DNA of 64,000 bases from Adiantum capillus-veneris (Eukaryota > Streptophyta > Polypodiopsida > Polypodiales > Pteridaceae). This document shows positions 10,691 to 22,733 of the stretch, piece by piece. The translations under genes and the position numbers were made by a program. The DNA is taken from contig CM043959.1 in NCBI GenBank assembly GCA_014529385.2, positions 55,058,253 to 55,122,252 on the forward strand. Direction: 5' to 3'. A model generated the notes under the pieces. That model was given only the letters and a program-made list of their open reading frames with translations. It did not search any database and was not told where the DNA came from. How positions within the stretch are numbered: position 1 is the first letter of the stretch; each line of letters begins with the position of its first letter.

Positions 10691-12259
10691 CTACTCATTC
10701 TCAGCCCTTTCCTCATCAAGTACATCATGTACATCTGCATCAGTAATAGGCCGATCTATAACATTTTTAGAAACCCCGATAGGCTGTACATTTTCCTCAT
10801 TGGAATTTACATTCAAACTTCCATCACTGAATAGAGGAAACAAAGTGTCATAAATGTCATGTGAGCTTACATTACTATCTCTAGTACATGACAACAAGGG
10901 CTGAATAGAATCTTCCACAAACATAATGTCCCGTGAGACCAAGGTATGCTTTGTTTGTGGATGATACAACCCATAACCTTTGATTTTAGCACTATAGACA
11001 ACAAAAATACATTTGATAGCTTTATCATACAAATTTTTGCGTTGCGTTTGTGGCACCAAAGCATAAGCCAAATAGCCAAAAACATGCATGCGCTCAATAG
11101 AAGGCTTTTTATCATGCCATGCTTCATATGGAGTCATAGACTACAAAGCTTTTGTAGGACACCTGTTTAGTACACAAGTGGCACACATGATAGTCTCAAG
11201 CCAAAACAAAATACCGCAAAGCTTGACTTTTGACCATACATCGTGCCATTTTCGTAAGAGACCTGGTTTTCCTCTCAACAACACCATTTTGTTGAGGTGT
11301 ATACGGCACTGTACATTGGTGTTTTATCCCACGACTATCCAAAAATGCGTTAAATTCATGAGACATATACTTCCCCCCTTGATCGGAACAGAGGTGCCCA
11401 TTAGTACATTTTGAGACATTTTCAGCCATAGTCAAAAATTGTTTGAAGCACATAACACTTTGGACTTCGCTTTAAGGGGATACACCCATGCATTCCTGGA
11501 GTAATCATCAATGAAATTCATGAAGTAAAGGTAATTGCCCAAGGACAGAGTTTGCATGGGCCCACAAACATCATTATGCACAAGCTGCAACCTGCATGTG
11601 TCCCTAAGTGAACCATCCTTTGGAAACTTTGAATGTTACATCTTACCCAAAATAAAGCCTTCAGAAACATGTTTGAAAGGTGCTTCAAGAGGCGGCAAAG
11701 AAGCAACCATATCATATTTTTGCAAACGAAGCAAACTAGCAAAATTTAGATGCCCAAAACGTGCATGCCAAAGTTTTGCATCTAAAACAGCCTTTGAATC
11801 TACAACAGCATTTGCAAAATTCTGCCTACACTTGTCATATAAAGTGATCTTATACAACCCATGGTATAAAATGCCAGATGCAACAACTTCATCACCAAAA
11901 CTAAGATCATGTATTGTACATCTGTCATCCCAAAATTTGACTACAAGACCAAGTCTAGCAAGTGCAGATATAGACAAAAGATTCTTCTTGATCCCAAGTA
12001 CATACAATCCATCAACAAGTGGGAAAGAACTGCCATTTACAGCAGTAAGCACAATCTTTCCAACTCCTTGAACCGGATAAGAGGCATTTTTGGCACAAGT
12101 GATTGAATTCCCATGAGGGACAAACTCAAGAGAGGTAAACAAATCAGGATGTGAGGTAATGTGATTTGTAACACCACTATCAAAATACCACACATGTGAA
12201 TTTGCAGCAACTGACATGCATGCGTCATGGACAACAGGATCATAAGTACACTGCACCAA
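10691..12259 (-). pseudogene. Copia-1 protease and integrase
   Basis: From 12259 leftward: protease motif HVWYFDSGVTNHITS with a canonical DSG, then LSISALARLGL, the GAG-pre-integrase block LWHARFGHLNF, an integrase core with CSDQGGKYMS and PQQNGVVERKTRS, and the integrase C-terminal block HVFGYLAYALVPQ and KGYGLYHP. Stops and shifts occur near 11635, 11460 and 11140. Domain order PR-INT-RT confirms copia. It continues into RT at 10666. Confidence 0.88.
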
Positions 12260-12298
12260 AAGCCCACTCTACATCTACATCAACATCACAATCTCATT

Positions 12299-13016
12299 TC
12301 ACAGAAGACTCCACAATAGCTGCAATTGTATTGGACTTTGTAGTTGATCTAGCCTCTTTCTTCTTAGCTCTTTGGCCTTCAATTTCAGACACTGCTTGAT
12401 CAAGTAATCATTGTATTTACAATAATGGCAGCACATAATATTTTTTCCCTTATCACTAGAATTACCAAACGAATTGCTTCCATCAAAAGCATTAGGAACA
12501 GGTGATTTACCACTCGCAGAAGAACCATGAGAAGTGGCTACATTGTTGTTACCACCTTTTCGTTGAGCAACAATAAAGGCATGTTCAACTGCATGTTGTT
12601 TAGCCCTATTTTTTTCTAGAAAGTGACTCTTGCACAACAACAATGTGCATAATGCATCAAACTTGAAAACTTCTGGATTTCCTTGGTTCGTAAGTCTCCA
12701 AGTACTAGCAAAAGTCTCGTAAGAATCTGGTAGAGCATCAAGAACAGTCTGCACAAGGAAACTATCAAAAATGACTTCACATATAGAAATAAGTTGCTCA
12801 TATATATCCTTGACACCAACAAGTAAAGTTTCCATTTCATCTTCCTCATGCATAATCTTCGATTTTAGCTCTCTACACAGCAGTGCAATTTTTGCCTCAT
12901 TGCGATTGGCATAAAGACCAACTAGAATATCCCAAGCCTGTTTTGTAAATTTGGTTGAACGAATATGAGGATTAATAGTACGCTTCACAGAAAATGCAAT
13001 CAAAGAATGAGCCTGC
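12299..13016 (-). pseudogene. Copia-1 gag, 5' end cut by Gy-A
   Basis: 234 residues from SLIAFSVKRTINPHIRS through WDILVGLY, VLDALPDSYETF and a zinc-knuckle-like CHYCKYNDYLIKQC. In the knuckle the usual His is Tyr, so zinc binding is doubtful. The start codon and first part of gag are missing: the frame runs straight into the LTR of Gy-A at 13017. A candidate 5' end of this family lies at 59264-59741 in the opposite orientation. Confidence 0.85.
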
Positions 13017-13168
13017 TGTTAACCACTGTTGTCCACTTCATGGGCCGGGCTTGTCGGTCCAATAGGAAAAGGGTAAGAGTGATCGCCGATGAGAGGCGCA
13101 CTCTAACAGTAACATTCAAGGGTTAGTTGGCTAAGTATGGGTGTCCAATTGTGAATGGTGCGAGCTCA

Positions 13169-13175
13169 TATAAAA
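13169..13175 (+). promoter_or_regulatory. Probable LTR TATA box
   Basis: TATAAAA in the context GAGCTCATATAAAA, conserved in all four LTRs of this family (also minus strand at 24015-24021, 37644-37650 and 60156-60162). The microsatellite begins about 95 bp downstream, in the expected transcribed leader. Confidence 0.7.
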
Positions 13176-13264
13176 TTCACCTAAACCTAAAAATCATTCA
13201 TTCTTTCATTTGTGCAATTGAAGAGTGCTCTTGCTCCATCTCCATCTTCTTCTTCTTCATCTCC

Positions 13265-13265
<1 letters not shown>

Positions 13266-13349
<84 letters not shown>

Positions 13350-13366
13350 TGAGAGAGAGAGAGAGT
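13266..13366 (+). repeat. (GT)n(GA)n compound microsatellite in LTR
   Basis: About 80 bases of GT, then GCGCGT and about 16 bases of GA. The same compound tract, at different lengths, occupies this place in the other LTRs of the family. Confidence 0.95.
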
Positions 13367-13612
13367 GTGTGATCAAGCATTGCAACAATGGCACGGCGGC
13401 GGTGAAGCGGTTGAGCGCGGCACAACGGCGGCTCCTTTTTCTTCGCGGCGAGGAATCCTCCACGAAGGTGAGCATAGTGCGGTGAGTGACACACCCTTGC
13501 TCTCTTGAGCTTGCTACATTAGTCTAGTTGTGTGCTTGGAGCCATTTGTGGCTTGCACACAGTGTATCGGCAAGTCCCTTGCATTGACACGTGCAACAGA
13601 TGCGCATATTTT

Positions 13613-13630
13613 TGGCGCCGCTGCCGGGGA
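13613..13630 (+). other. Gy-A primer binding site (tRNA-Asp type)
   Basis: TGGCGCCGCTGCCGGGGA, four bases after the LTR. It differs at one base from the TGGCGCCGTTGCCGGGGA site used by Athila/Tat-type plant gypsy elements, complementary to tRNA-Asp. Confidence 0.85.
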
Positions 13631-14416
13631 ATGCCTTGCATTAAGCTTGAGTAGCACTCTATGCTACTTTGTGGTGCATTTTGAAATCTAAGAAAGGTAG
13701 AGAAGGAAGGTGTGTGTGTTGAGAAGGAGTTTGTTTTGCTGCTGTGTATTGTTTTGTTAACAAGGTATTGAAAGGTACTGTGTTTCTTCTGTTCATAAGG
13801 TGTTTTCTCTGTGATAAGGTGTTATGATTAAGGTAGTAGATCCATAATGTTAGTTCTGTGTAAAGTACAGTAAGTAGTTCTGTTAGCTCATGAGTTTCTG
13901 TAGTAGTGTGTTAGTGTGTAATAGTAGTTGTATTAGCTGTAAGTAAGTAGGTTAGGTGTGTCTGTGCTCGCGCGCAAAGTGCGGCCGCAGTGACCTTATC
14001 CGAAAAAAAATTTAAAAAATTTAAAAACTGTTTTTAAAAAATATTTCTTAAAAATTTTAAAGGTAGGACCGGGATTGGAAATATCCACCAGACCCAAGCC
14101 CGAGCCCAAGCCCACACTCAGGCTAAGGCCTCAATCCCCCTTTACAATTACGTATTTTAGCCTCATGCGTAGGTAAAAATCGACCTTTTTGAGGACCAAC
14201 GGAGCATCGGGTAACCGAACGCAGTGTTGTAAAGCACACCACAATCCCCTGAGTGATATGCTAGTTTCGAGCTATCACAGGCTCTAATCCAAAATTTGAT
14301 CATTAAAAAACATTAAAAAAACATTAAAAAAACATCAAAAACGAGTGAAAACGAGGTGCAAAACACCCAAAAGATCAGGCGGTTAACCTTCGAAGTTATT
14401 CACCAACGCTTGTAGG
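13631..14416 (+). other. Gy-A untranslated leader
   Basis: No credible ORF. It contains G-rich to AT-rich transitions, a (TTTAAAAA)-like stretch at 14008-14060 and a short CCCAAGCCCGAG repeat near 14095-14115. Gy-B has an equivalent leader of about 1 kb with GGGCTTGGGCTT repeats at 36570-36600. Confidence 0.7.
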
Positions 14417-17400
14417 GTGCCAAAGGCACATGCATCTGCGCTCTGGTCGTGTGCTAGAGGTCGAGCAACTAGCGAGCATTCGACTTATGCGAGTTCTCAA
14501 TATCCACCTACCTTAGGTTCCGGGCCCCCGGCGGGGACCCAAGGTAGTACAAACCATGACCCAAACATAGCGGCTAGTGACTCTTCCTCTGACTACAATG
14601 TTATGGAGGGTTTTCCAATGCCTAATCCCAATAGCTCAAGCCAACACATGCATGCCATGGGTCCACGGTCCGGGCCGAGCGTGCTTAGCCGCTTGAAGGA
14701 AACCTTAAGTAGAGCCACTCGCTCCGAACATGGAGCTAACGATGTAAATGAGGGGGGTGGGGAAGTAAATTTGCCATTCATGACCAACGTAGACCCTTTG
14801 CCATTAGAGAATGTGCACGTGAATACTCCATTCATTGCACCCCCTGACTCTTCAGAGCTATTCCCCTCTGAGGTTATATTACCTGCTGGTAGAAGCCTTG
14901 CCGAAGTGCAAGAGGTTGAGCGATATATCATTGCGGCTAGGGAAAAGGAAATCGAGAGCTTATGCAAGGTGGAGCAATGAAGAGAGTTAAAAGCGAAAGT
15001 CCCTATGTCAATATCTTTGCTAGGAGAGCAATCGAGTGCGCCTGACTTGGCAACCACTAAGGGCCAACCCATAGAGACCAACATTGCATCTAGCTCAAAG
15101 GACACCTCTAGCACCTCAAGCCTAGATACAGCGTTTCTAAATGAGAACTGGGAGTACGAACTACAAACGAAAACTCTACCCGACCTATACACAGGTCACA
15201 CCTATCACGTGGGTTGGTTAGATGTCCTACAATCCACAACGGGTGCTACTAGCGTGGAGGATCAACAACAAAGAGTTTGTGAGGTCATCCATAGAGTCAT
15301 TGAGCTAGAGAGACACAACAAGGGGATCCACATGCCTTCAACGGGTCTCATGAGATTCTTGGATACAAGGAAGGCTAAACAACCAACCCTATCGCAAATG
15401 GAGACTCCCTTGGTAAGTCCGATGGATCCTCCATATTTGGTTTCGCCACGGGTCTTAGTGCAATCTGAGCCCACAAGTGATAGCTTTAACTTTCCAAGTC
15501 TAGCTCATCTTTCCCTTGATGACACCACGGCTACCATGCCTACCCCAATGAAGGGCATGCCAAGAAACATTCCATGGACCTCATTTGTTAGTAAAGCACC
15601 ACTACATGGTAGCTCAATGCCGACAACGGCCCCTACAAGTGTGTAGCAATCGTATGCACCTATGGATCATCGCACTCATGTAACCCCTACCCCTCCCATT
15701 GTTTCAACAACCTATGCTCCACAACCACAACACCCAAGCTCTTATTTCCATGGGACCATACCGGCTAGCATTAGCATGTCACATCCGACGTCTGCTATGC
15801 CTAGGGCCACACATATGAACTTTGGGCCGCCACATGGCGCAACACCGTACCAAACGTGGACCCCAAGGGCTTCCTATGCGCTAAGCCCAATGCCAATACC
15901 TACTCCACATGTAGTCTCTGGAGGACCTCCACCCACAGTTCCTGCTCACTTAGGTGACTTGGAAACTTTTGCTCAAGCTATCAGTCGATCTATTGCTGAG
16001 AATATGCCTAACATGCCTAATAGAGAACCTAGAAGTAAGGCAGTACAAATAGCCAAGCTCACACAAAAATTTAGTGGAGATGGGGATGTGAGAAAGCATA
16101 TCAAAGTGTTTGAACAAATATGAAATTCTCTAGGAGAACACAATGACCTGCATAAGAGTAATGCTTTAAGCCTAACCTTAAGTGGAAAGGCTAGGGATTG
16201 ATATAGAACCCTAAGGGTGGAAGAAAAAACAAATAACCCTACTCTTAGGAGACTGTCCTTGAAAGAATACATATGAGAGGGAGTGCTTTGGGGTGTAGCC
16301 TCTCAACTCCAGAAAGCCCAACGAGAGGAAGGAGAGTTGGTGAGAGACTTTATTAGTCGCTTGAAGCATTTGAATTCTCGTTGTAATCCAAATGAGCGCT
16401 TCAATAATAATCAATTTCTTGATAGATTCATTAGGGGATTACGACATGAGGATATCTACAATGGCTTAGTCATTAGAGGTATCACCACTTGGGAAGTAGT
16501 CACCACCAATGCGATCCAATTGGAGGATAATTTAATGATTCAAGGAGAAAGAGTGTCTGTTGAGCCTAACTCTATTAGCTCGCAAGCATCAAGGCATCAG
16601 CCAATGACCCTAAAGCCTATTGCTAAGGAGCCAAAGATATCTGAGATGACTTTACCATATCTCACCAAGGCCATTCAAGAGAGTCTTAGAGACAATCGTG
16701 CTCCACAAAACAATCATATGTATCCAAGAAGGGAGCAACAATGGTGCTCAGTATGCTGTGGTCCCCATAGTACCAGTGAATGCCTTACTTTTAGAGTAAA
16801 ATTCAATGGGAACTACAATACCTGTGGGAGGTATGGCCATCAAGCTGAAGATTGCATAGTATTTAAGCGCGGGATGGCCAATAAACCAGCCTTAGCATGG
16901 ACAGACACACCTCAAGTGCTTGCATTGATGCCAGCCCCACCTCTTTAGAACAAACGTCACAACACATGGTCCCTAGGGCCCAAAATATTGTTCAAAAAAC
17001 ACCCTTACCACCTCCAGTGCGAGGACCGCAACCACCACATCCAAGAATCACTTCTGTGAATCAAGTGGGTTGTGAGTCATCCATTGCTTGTTTGGAAGGC
17101 TGTGAGGAAGATATAGACCCTAACATGGAGGACTATTGGGGATAAGTCAAACCTGTCTATCAAGTAGTTGCTCTTGCTGTAAGAGGCCAAAATATCAATT
17201 ACACTGCTAAGATACCACCTCTTCACTTCAATGATATGAGTGTGGAGGTCCACATCGTGTGGGCGAGTGTCCTATTAGGCTACAAAAGAACGCCACACTA
17301 ATGCAAACCAATCAAGCGAGTACGTCTGCAATGCCGCTACTCATGTGTAATCAATGTGGCATAGATCATTTGATTGCCCAATGTCCAAATAATCCAAATG

Positions 17401-17960
17401 CACCGAAGATCACGCCATTAAACTTGATTGAGGTTACCGAGGAGCCTCACAAAGTACACATGTGGTACCAGTAAACGTACTCACACGATCTATGCTCCAA
17501 AAACAAAATTATATTCTTGAGGAAAGAGACAAGGTATCAATTGCCCAATCTCAGAAAAAGAAGATAACATGAAGGAAGAGATCACAAAAAGCAGCGAAGT
17601 CAAACCCCAGTTCAAAGACCAACATAGGGACTAGTGACGACCCCGTATATATGAACGACGCTGAAGAGGATTCTAATTCAGGTGAAACCATGGAGACGAA
17701 AACAACCACTAAGATAGAAACCAACAAGGAAGATCTTCATGAGCCACAATGGCCAGGATCCAAGAAGAAGATAGGAACTTATCCAAACCCTACAGAGGAG
17801 ATCGAGTGAGTCAAGCAATTAAGGAGTTTCGTAGAAGGTACCCAAAGGGATCTACAACCAGTACCTAGGCAGATCCAAATTACAGACACCGTGTTCCCTA
17901 TGTAAAAACAACCTCACCAAGTCCATAGACCCTTAGCCATACCTAGTGTCATCCAAGAAT
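14417..17960 (+). pseudogene. Gy-A gag with zinc knuckles
   Basis: A long gag with low-complexity N-terminal half (SDSSSDYNVMEG, LSRLKETLSRAT, YTGHTYHVGWLD, RFLDTRKAKQPTLSQME) followed by a capsid-like domain (SKAVQIAKLTQKFSGDGD, GVASQLQKAQREEGELVRDF, LNSRCNPNERFNN, RGLRHEDIYNGLVIRGI). Then come knuckles: CSVCCGPHSTSEC, a partial NTCGRYGHQAEDC, CGGPHRVGEC across a frameshift, and CNQCGIDHLIAQC. These bind RNA in the particle. Stops at 14978, 15644, 16121, 16199, 16273, 16946 and 17143 split it. The sequence follows the Gy-B gag throughout, so the annotation is firm even though the frame is broken. Confidence 0.88.
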
Positions 17961-18093
17961 AAAGTGACTTAAAGTCATGGGAAAGTGGGCGTACTCACTT
18001 CTTGATGGAAAGAATGTTTACAGAGGGACTACCTGATCCTATCGAAGAAATGGAGATCCCACTTTCCCACGTCAAGGGACTGAAGCCCAAAAG

Positions 18094-18720
18094 GTGCCAT
18101 TAAACATTTCCAAATTGATGGATTTCATGTCTTCAGAAGTTAGAACCACCATCATGTCGAAACTATATAAAGACCCTGAGCTAGTCTCAACTCTTCGAGC
18201 CTTCCTCAATGGAGAACTAAAGTTTGGGCTACCACAATTTGCACAGATGGATGGAGCTGGGGAGATGCCAATAGAGGAGGAACACTTAGATCCACAACCC
18301 CAACCTAGATGATAACCTTGTGGCAAAATTACCTGTTAACAAATTGGGACAATACTTTGAGGGTGATGAATCCAATGCAACCATACCCATCACTACTAAG
18401 GGATTATCTGTGAATGGAATCCTTGATGGTGGCGTTGGGGTTAGCATTGTGACTAAAAATTGCTGGGAAACTATGGGAAGACCTCACCTTGCGACCACAA
18501 CCATAGTAGTGAAGATGGCCAATGGGTCTATTGTTAAACCTATTGGGATGCTAGAAGATCTCATTATCAAGGTCTTTGGACATAAAATAAGAATTACTTC
18601 ATTGTTATGGATTTCTCCAAGCACACTATGGAATCGGAGATGATCTTAGGACGTCCTTTCATGAGGGAAGCAAAAATGGTGCATGACTGGTCTAAAACCA
18701 TATCTACCTGCAGTTCCAAG
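18094..18720 (+). pseudogene. Gy-A protease 1 (DGG type)
   Basis: Residues MPLNISKLMDFMSSEVRTTI lead into KLPVNKLGQYFEGDESNATI and the protease core GILDGGVGVSIVTKNCWE, then VVKMANGSIVKPIGMLEDL and, after a frameshift near 18640, LGRPFMREAKMVHDW. Retropepsins usually read DSG or DTG; DGG here and in Gy-B suggests a lineage feature rather than a random change. It would cut gag-pol into mature proteins. A stop at 18310-18312 and the frameshift break it. Confidence 0.85.
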
Positions 18721-18819
18721 ATTCTGTCATTCAAGTGGATCTTGTAACTAGTTGAGCACATTCCCTAGGAAACAGTTTTATAATTGATCATAGATCTGAC
18801 ACCACAGTTCCCTCGACCC

Positions 18820-21534
18820 CATTGCAGTATTGTTACACGTGTAAAGTGGACACTGATGTTGGGGAAGATTCTCCTTATATGGATGTACTACCTGGGATGA
18901 CTGAGTCGGACAATGTGGATTGGGTCCACCTAACAGCAACCATAGACACTTGGGGAAATAGGGGGACGACCTGCGTAACACCTGAGGGGGATGAAATGCC
19001 ACCATTTGTATCGTTAAATATGCTAGAAGCAATGCATATAGCTTCTGATGACCTACAAGATGAGGTTTGACTGGCATTGGAACCAGTAGCGCCTCACAAG
19101 ACTATAGCCCACACGATTTGGGGTCATAATCATCAATTGAAATTGACTCTGAGGACGAAGAATCTGAGTTAAATCTTAGTGTAAATGTGGGGACAAACCA
19201 TTCAGGGCCCAGTGGTACCCTAGATGACAATCTATCCAAAGGAGTAGAAGACACAAGTAGCAATTCACCTAGTGACTCTTCACTAGAGATCGCCCATAAT
19301 CAAAAATTAGACAAGAAGAGTAAGAGATATAAGAGGCGACGATATCGAGCAAATGTGCGTGCTAGAATAAATGAAAAGAAATCTACTGCAAAATGGCTTA
19401 ATTATATAGGGGCATGTGATGCTCATCGAAAGTTGGCAGATAAATGGGGTGAATACCTTCAAAGCGTTATGTTGTGTAGTCCACAACCCATTGACATCGC
19501 ACAACTAGAGGCTACAGAGAAGCCAAAGTTGAGCCGTACCATAAGGAGACAACAAAATCGAGAGTTAACTCAACAACAACAAAAGAAATTGAAAGTGAAA
19601 TCACAGTCCACGGAACAACAGGACCCCACAAACTTACACCCTGCACCTGAACATTTCAAATCCTATACTACAGAGGAACGTAAGGTCGTGTATACAAAGG
19701 CTCAAAGAAAACCTATCAATGGGAGCAATGGAGTCTATGACGGTCCAACGATAGTTAAGGAAATAGAGTTAGCAAACCCAGGAGAAGACTCCAAACCTCT
19801 TTTCATGGCCCAAGATCTGACAGAGACTGAGGAGTGTGTACTTAAAGAACTTCTCATGGAATTTAGGGATATATTTGCCTAGACATATCATGATATGAAA
19901 GGTGTTCCACCTACCGTGGTGCAACACACAATCCCCATGAATAGCATGGCTAAACCAGTTCAACAACAACCCTACCAAATGAATCCTAAATATGCAAAAA
20001 TCGTTCAAGAAGAGATTGAAAAGCTTGTGAAATGCGGATTCATATACCCTATTGAGCACTCAGAATGGGTGTCTCCAATAGTGATTGTGCCAAAAAATAA
20101 TAGGAAACTTAGAGTGTGTGTGGATCTCAAGAAGGTCAATGTTGCCACTAGGAGGGACCATTACTCCTTGCCATATTCAGAACATGTGCTTGAAATAGTT
20201 GCAGAGAAGGAAGCTTATAGCTTTTTAGATGGGTACTATGGCTACAATCAAATCATAATTGAACTAGAGGACAAAGCTAAAACAACCTTCATAACTGAAT
20301 TTGGAGTGTTCGCATTTCGTGTTATGGCTTTTGGCTTAACCAATGCCCCTGCTACCTTTCAAAGATTAATAAACACTGATTTTAGAGAATATTTGGGGGG
20401 GTTTTGTGAAGCTTTCTTAGATGACCTTTGTGTTTATTCCTCTTGGAAAGAACATCTATCATGCTTACAAAAAGTGTTTGAGAAGTGCAAATTGTATCGC
20501 ATCTCCTTAAACCCTTTCAAATGCCAATTTTTGGTTAAGCATGGAGTCATTTTAGGGCATATAGTGTCCAAAAATGGGATTTCCACAGATGAGGGCAAAA
20601 TTAAAGCCATTGCTGAATTGCCACCACTTACAAACTATAAAGGAGTTCAAAGGTTCATGGGTCATGTTGGTTATTACCGACGGTTTATTTTAAACTTTGT
20701 CGAGATGGATCGTCCTTTGTACAAGCTTCTTATTGAGTTCCACTGGACCACAGAGTGTGACCATGGTTATGAGTCATTGAAAAAGACCTTGACAAGCGCT
20801 CCCATTCTATGAGTTCCCGATTGGAATATAATTTTCCATGTGCATATTGATGCATCGAACTTTTCTATTGGGTGTGTTCTAGCTCAACCAGGAGAACATA
20901 AACTGGACTACCCCATTAGCTTTGCAAGTCATCAATTGAATGATGCGCTCCCATTCTACGAAAGACCTTGACAAGCGCTCCCATTCTACGAGTTCCCGAT
21001 TGGAATATAATTTTCCATGTGCATATTGATGCATCGAACTTTGCTATTGGGTGTGTTCTAGTTTAACCAGGAGAACATAAAATGGACTACCCCATTAGCT
21101 TTGCAAGTCATCAATTGAATGATGCCGAGAGAAACTACACCACTACAGAGCGAGAAGGTTTAGGTATGATTTATGCAGTGAAAAAAATTTTATACTACCT
21201 TCTGGCCAACAAGTTTGTTTTCTATGTTGATCATCAAGCCTTGTTGTATCTAGTAAATAAACCTTGTTCCACGGGAAGAATTACACGATGGTTGTTAATT
21301 CTCCTTGAGTTTGATTTTACTGTTGTGGTGAGACCTGGTAAAAGACATGTCATGGTTGATCATTTGTCTCGCATACCCAATGGTGAAGGCCCGACTGGAG
21401 TCGATGATGAGTTGCCCGATACTTCTCTATTCCTAGTCAAAACCATATCTGAATGGAGTGAGAAGATTGTGAACTTTCTACTTAATGGTTTTCCACCCAA
21501 AGAGCTTCGTAAGGACATAGCTCGAAAACAGTGA
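18820..21534 (+). pseudogene. Gy-A linker, reverse transcriptase and RNase H
   Basis: Starts with a linker (YMDVLPGMTESDNVDWVHL, then a basic stretch KKSKRYKRRRYRANVRARIN), followed by RT: DLTETEECVLKELLMEFRDIF, GFIYPIEHSEWVSPIVIVP, LRVCVDLKKVN, YSFLDGYYGYNQI, AFGLTNAPATFQRL and the catalytic FLDDLCVYS near 20424. RNase H follows with HIDASNF, NYTTTEREGLGMIYAVKK and FYVDHQALLYL. A stop at 19880-19882 (Trp position), one at 20809, and a 179-bp duplication disrupt it. No second RNase H domain was seen. Confidence 0.9.
20783..21125 (+). repeat. 179-bp direct duplication within Gy-A RNase H
   Basis: The block beginning near GACCTTGACAAGCGCTCCC (first at 20787) is repeated 179 bp downstream, ending at TTGAATGATGC in both copies. 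Gy-B has it once. It duplicates the HIDASNF segment and shifts the frame. Confidence 0.9.
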
Positions 21535-21539
21535 AAAAA

Positions 21540-22733
21540 ATGTGAACCTTACTCTCTCATTGCAGGAAATCTCTATAGGCTAGGGAAGGATGATATTCTT
21601 AGACGTTGTCCCCGTGAGGTTGAGTATTTATACATACTGCAAGAAGCCCACATGGGTATAGCCGGAGGACGTTTCTCAGGGAAACTAATAGCTAGAAAGG
21701 TGTTGCAATCAGGCTATTGGTGGCCTACCTTATTCAAGGATGCATCACTTTTTGCAAAAGGATGTGATGAATGCCAATGTTACAAGATCACACAACGAAA
21801 GGATAAGATGCCCTTATATCCTGTTAAAGTGACTCAACCATTTGAAAAATGGGGTTTGGACTTTGTAGGCCCAATTAGTCATGTAGCTCGTAGCACTCAA
21901 TCTCGATATATTATCGTTGCCACTGACTATGTGTCAAAGTGGGCGGAAGCCAAGGCGACCCGTAAGGCCATGCGAGGTCAACTGCCAGGTTTCTCTTTGA
22001 GAACATTATTACAAGATTTGGTTGTCCCTTTGAGATTGTGAGTGACAATGGTACCCATTTTATAAATGGAGTAATAAAAGAACTCACTACCAACTTTATG
22101 ATAGCTCACCATAAGTCCACACCTTATTATCCACAAGCAAATGGCCAAGCTGAGAGCACCAACAACACCTTAATCTCTATCTTGACCAAAACGGTGAAAG
22201 CTCATCGCACAGATTGGGATTTAAAGCTTACATCAACTCTATGGGCTTATCGTACTGCGTATAAAGTTTCTGTTAACTGCACACCGTTTAAGATGGTATA
22301 TGGCCACGAAGCGGTTATGCCATGGTAGTTTGTCGTTCCTAGTCTTCGAGTAGCTTCTCAATGAGGTTGGGATGGTAACCCCTTAGTTGAGCGATTATAA
22401 AATAGGAGGAAGAAATGGTTTGACCGTCATCTAAAGAACAAAGATATCAATGTTGGTGATAAAGTCCTTATGTATGGAGTGCGTAACGAAAAGAAAAAGT
22501 TGAAATATGCAAGAAAAGGACCATGTAGAGTATGTGAGATCACCCCACAAGGAACCATTCATGTGGAGACTCTTGATGGAGTTGAAACCATTGGATTCTT
22601 CAATGGGAGCAAATTTAAAAGATACTATGATTCTTTAAGCCAAGAGGAGCTATGTGTCATCCATCAAAAAAAGGCAGCCAAGGCACAAACAAAATCGAAG
22701 AAGATAGAAGTTCAAACTGAGGCTAAGGAGTGA
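21540..22733 (+). pseudogene. Gy-A integrase
   Basis: YRLGKDDILRRC, then the H2C2 region (HMGIAGGRFSG, CDECQCY), WGLDFVGPISH, a frameshift near 21970, then VSDNGTHFING and PQANGQAESTNNTLIS with the catalytic Glu kept, and the C-terminal SH3-like block INVGDKVLMYGVRNEKKKLK and IGFFNGSKFKRYYDSLS. A stop at 22326-22328 and loss of roughly 20 codons near 22395 (compared with Gy-B) are visible. The frame then runs directly into the extension. Confidence 0.9.

Larger units (their letters stand above)
13017..13608 (+). repeat. Gy-A 5' LTR
   Basis: 592 bp from TGTTAACCACTG to GCGCATA (CA end changed to TA). It shares the sub-family signature CATCTGT(T/A)GCACGTGTCAA (minus strand) with the Gy-D LTR and differs there from Gy-B. 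It has a TATA box at 13169-13175 and a (GT)n(GA)n tract at 13266-13366. No copy of the left flank CCTGC was found at the other end, which is truncated. Confidence 0.88.
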
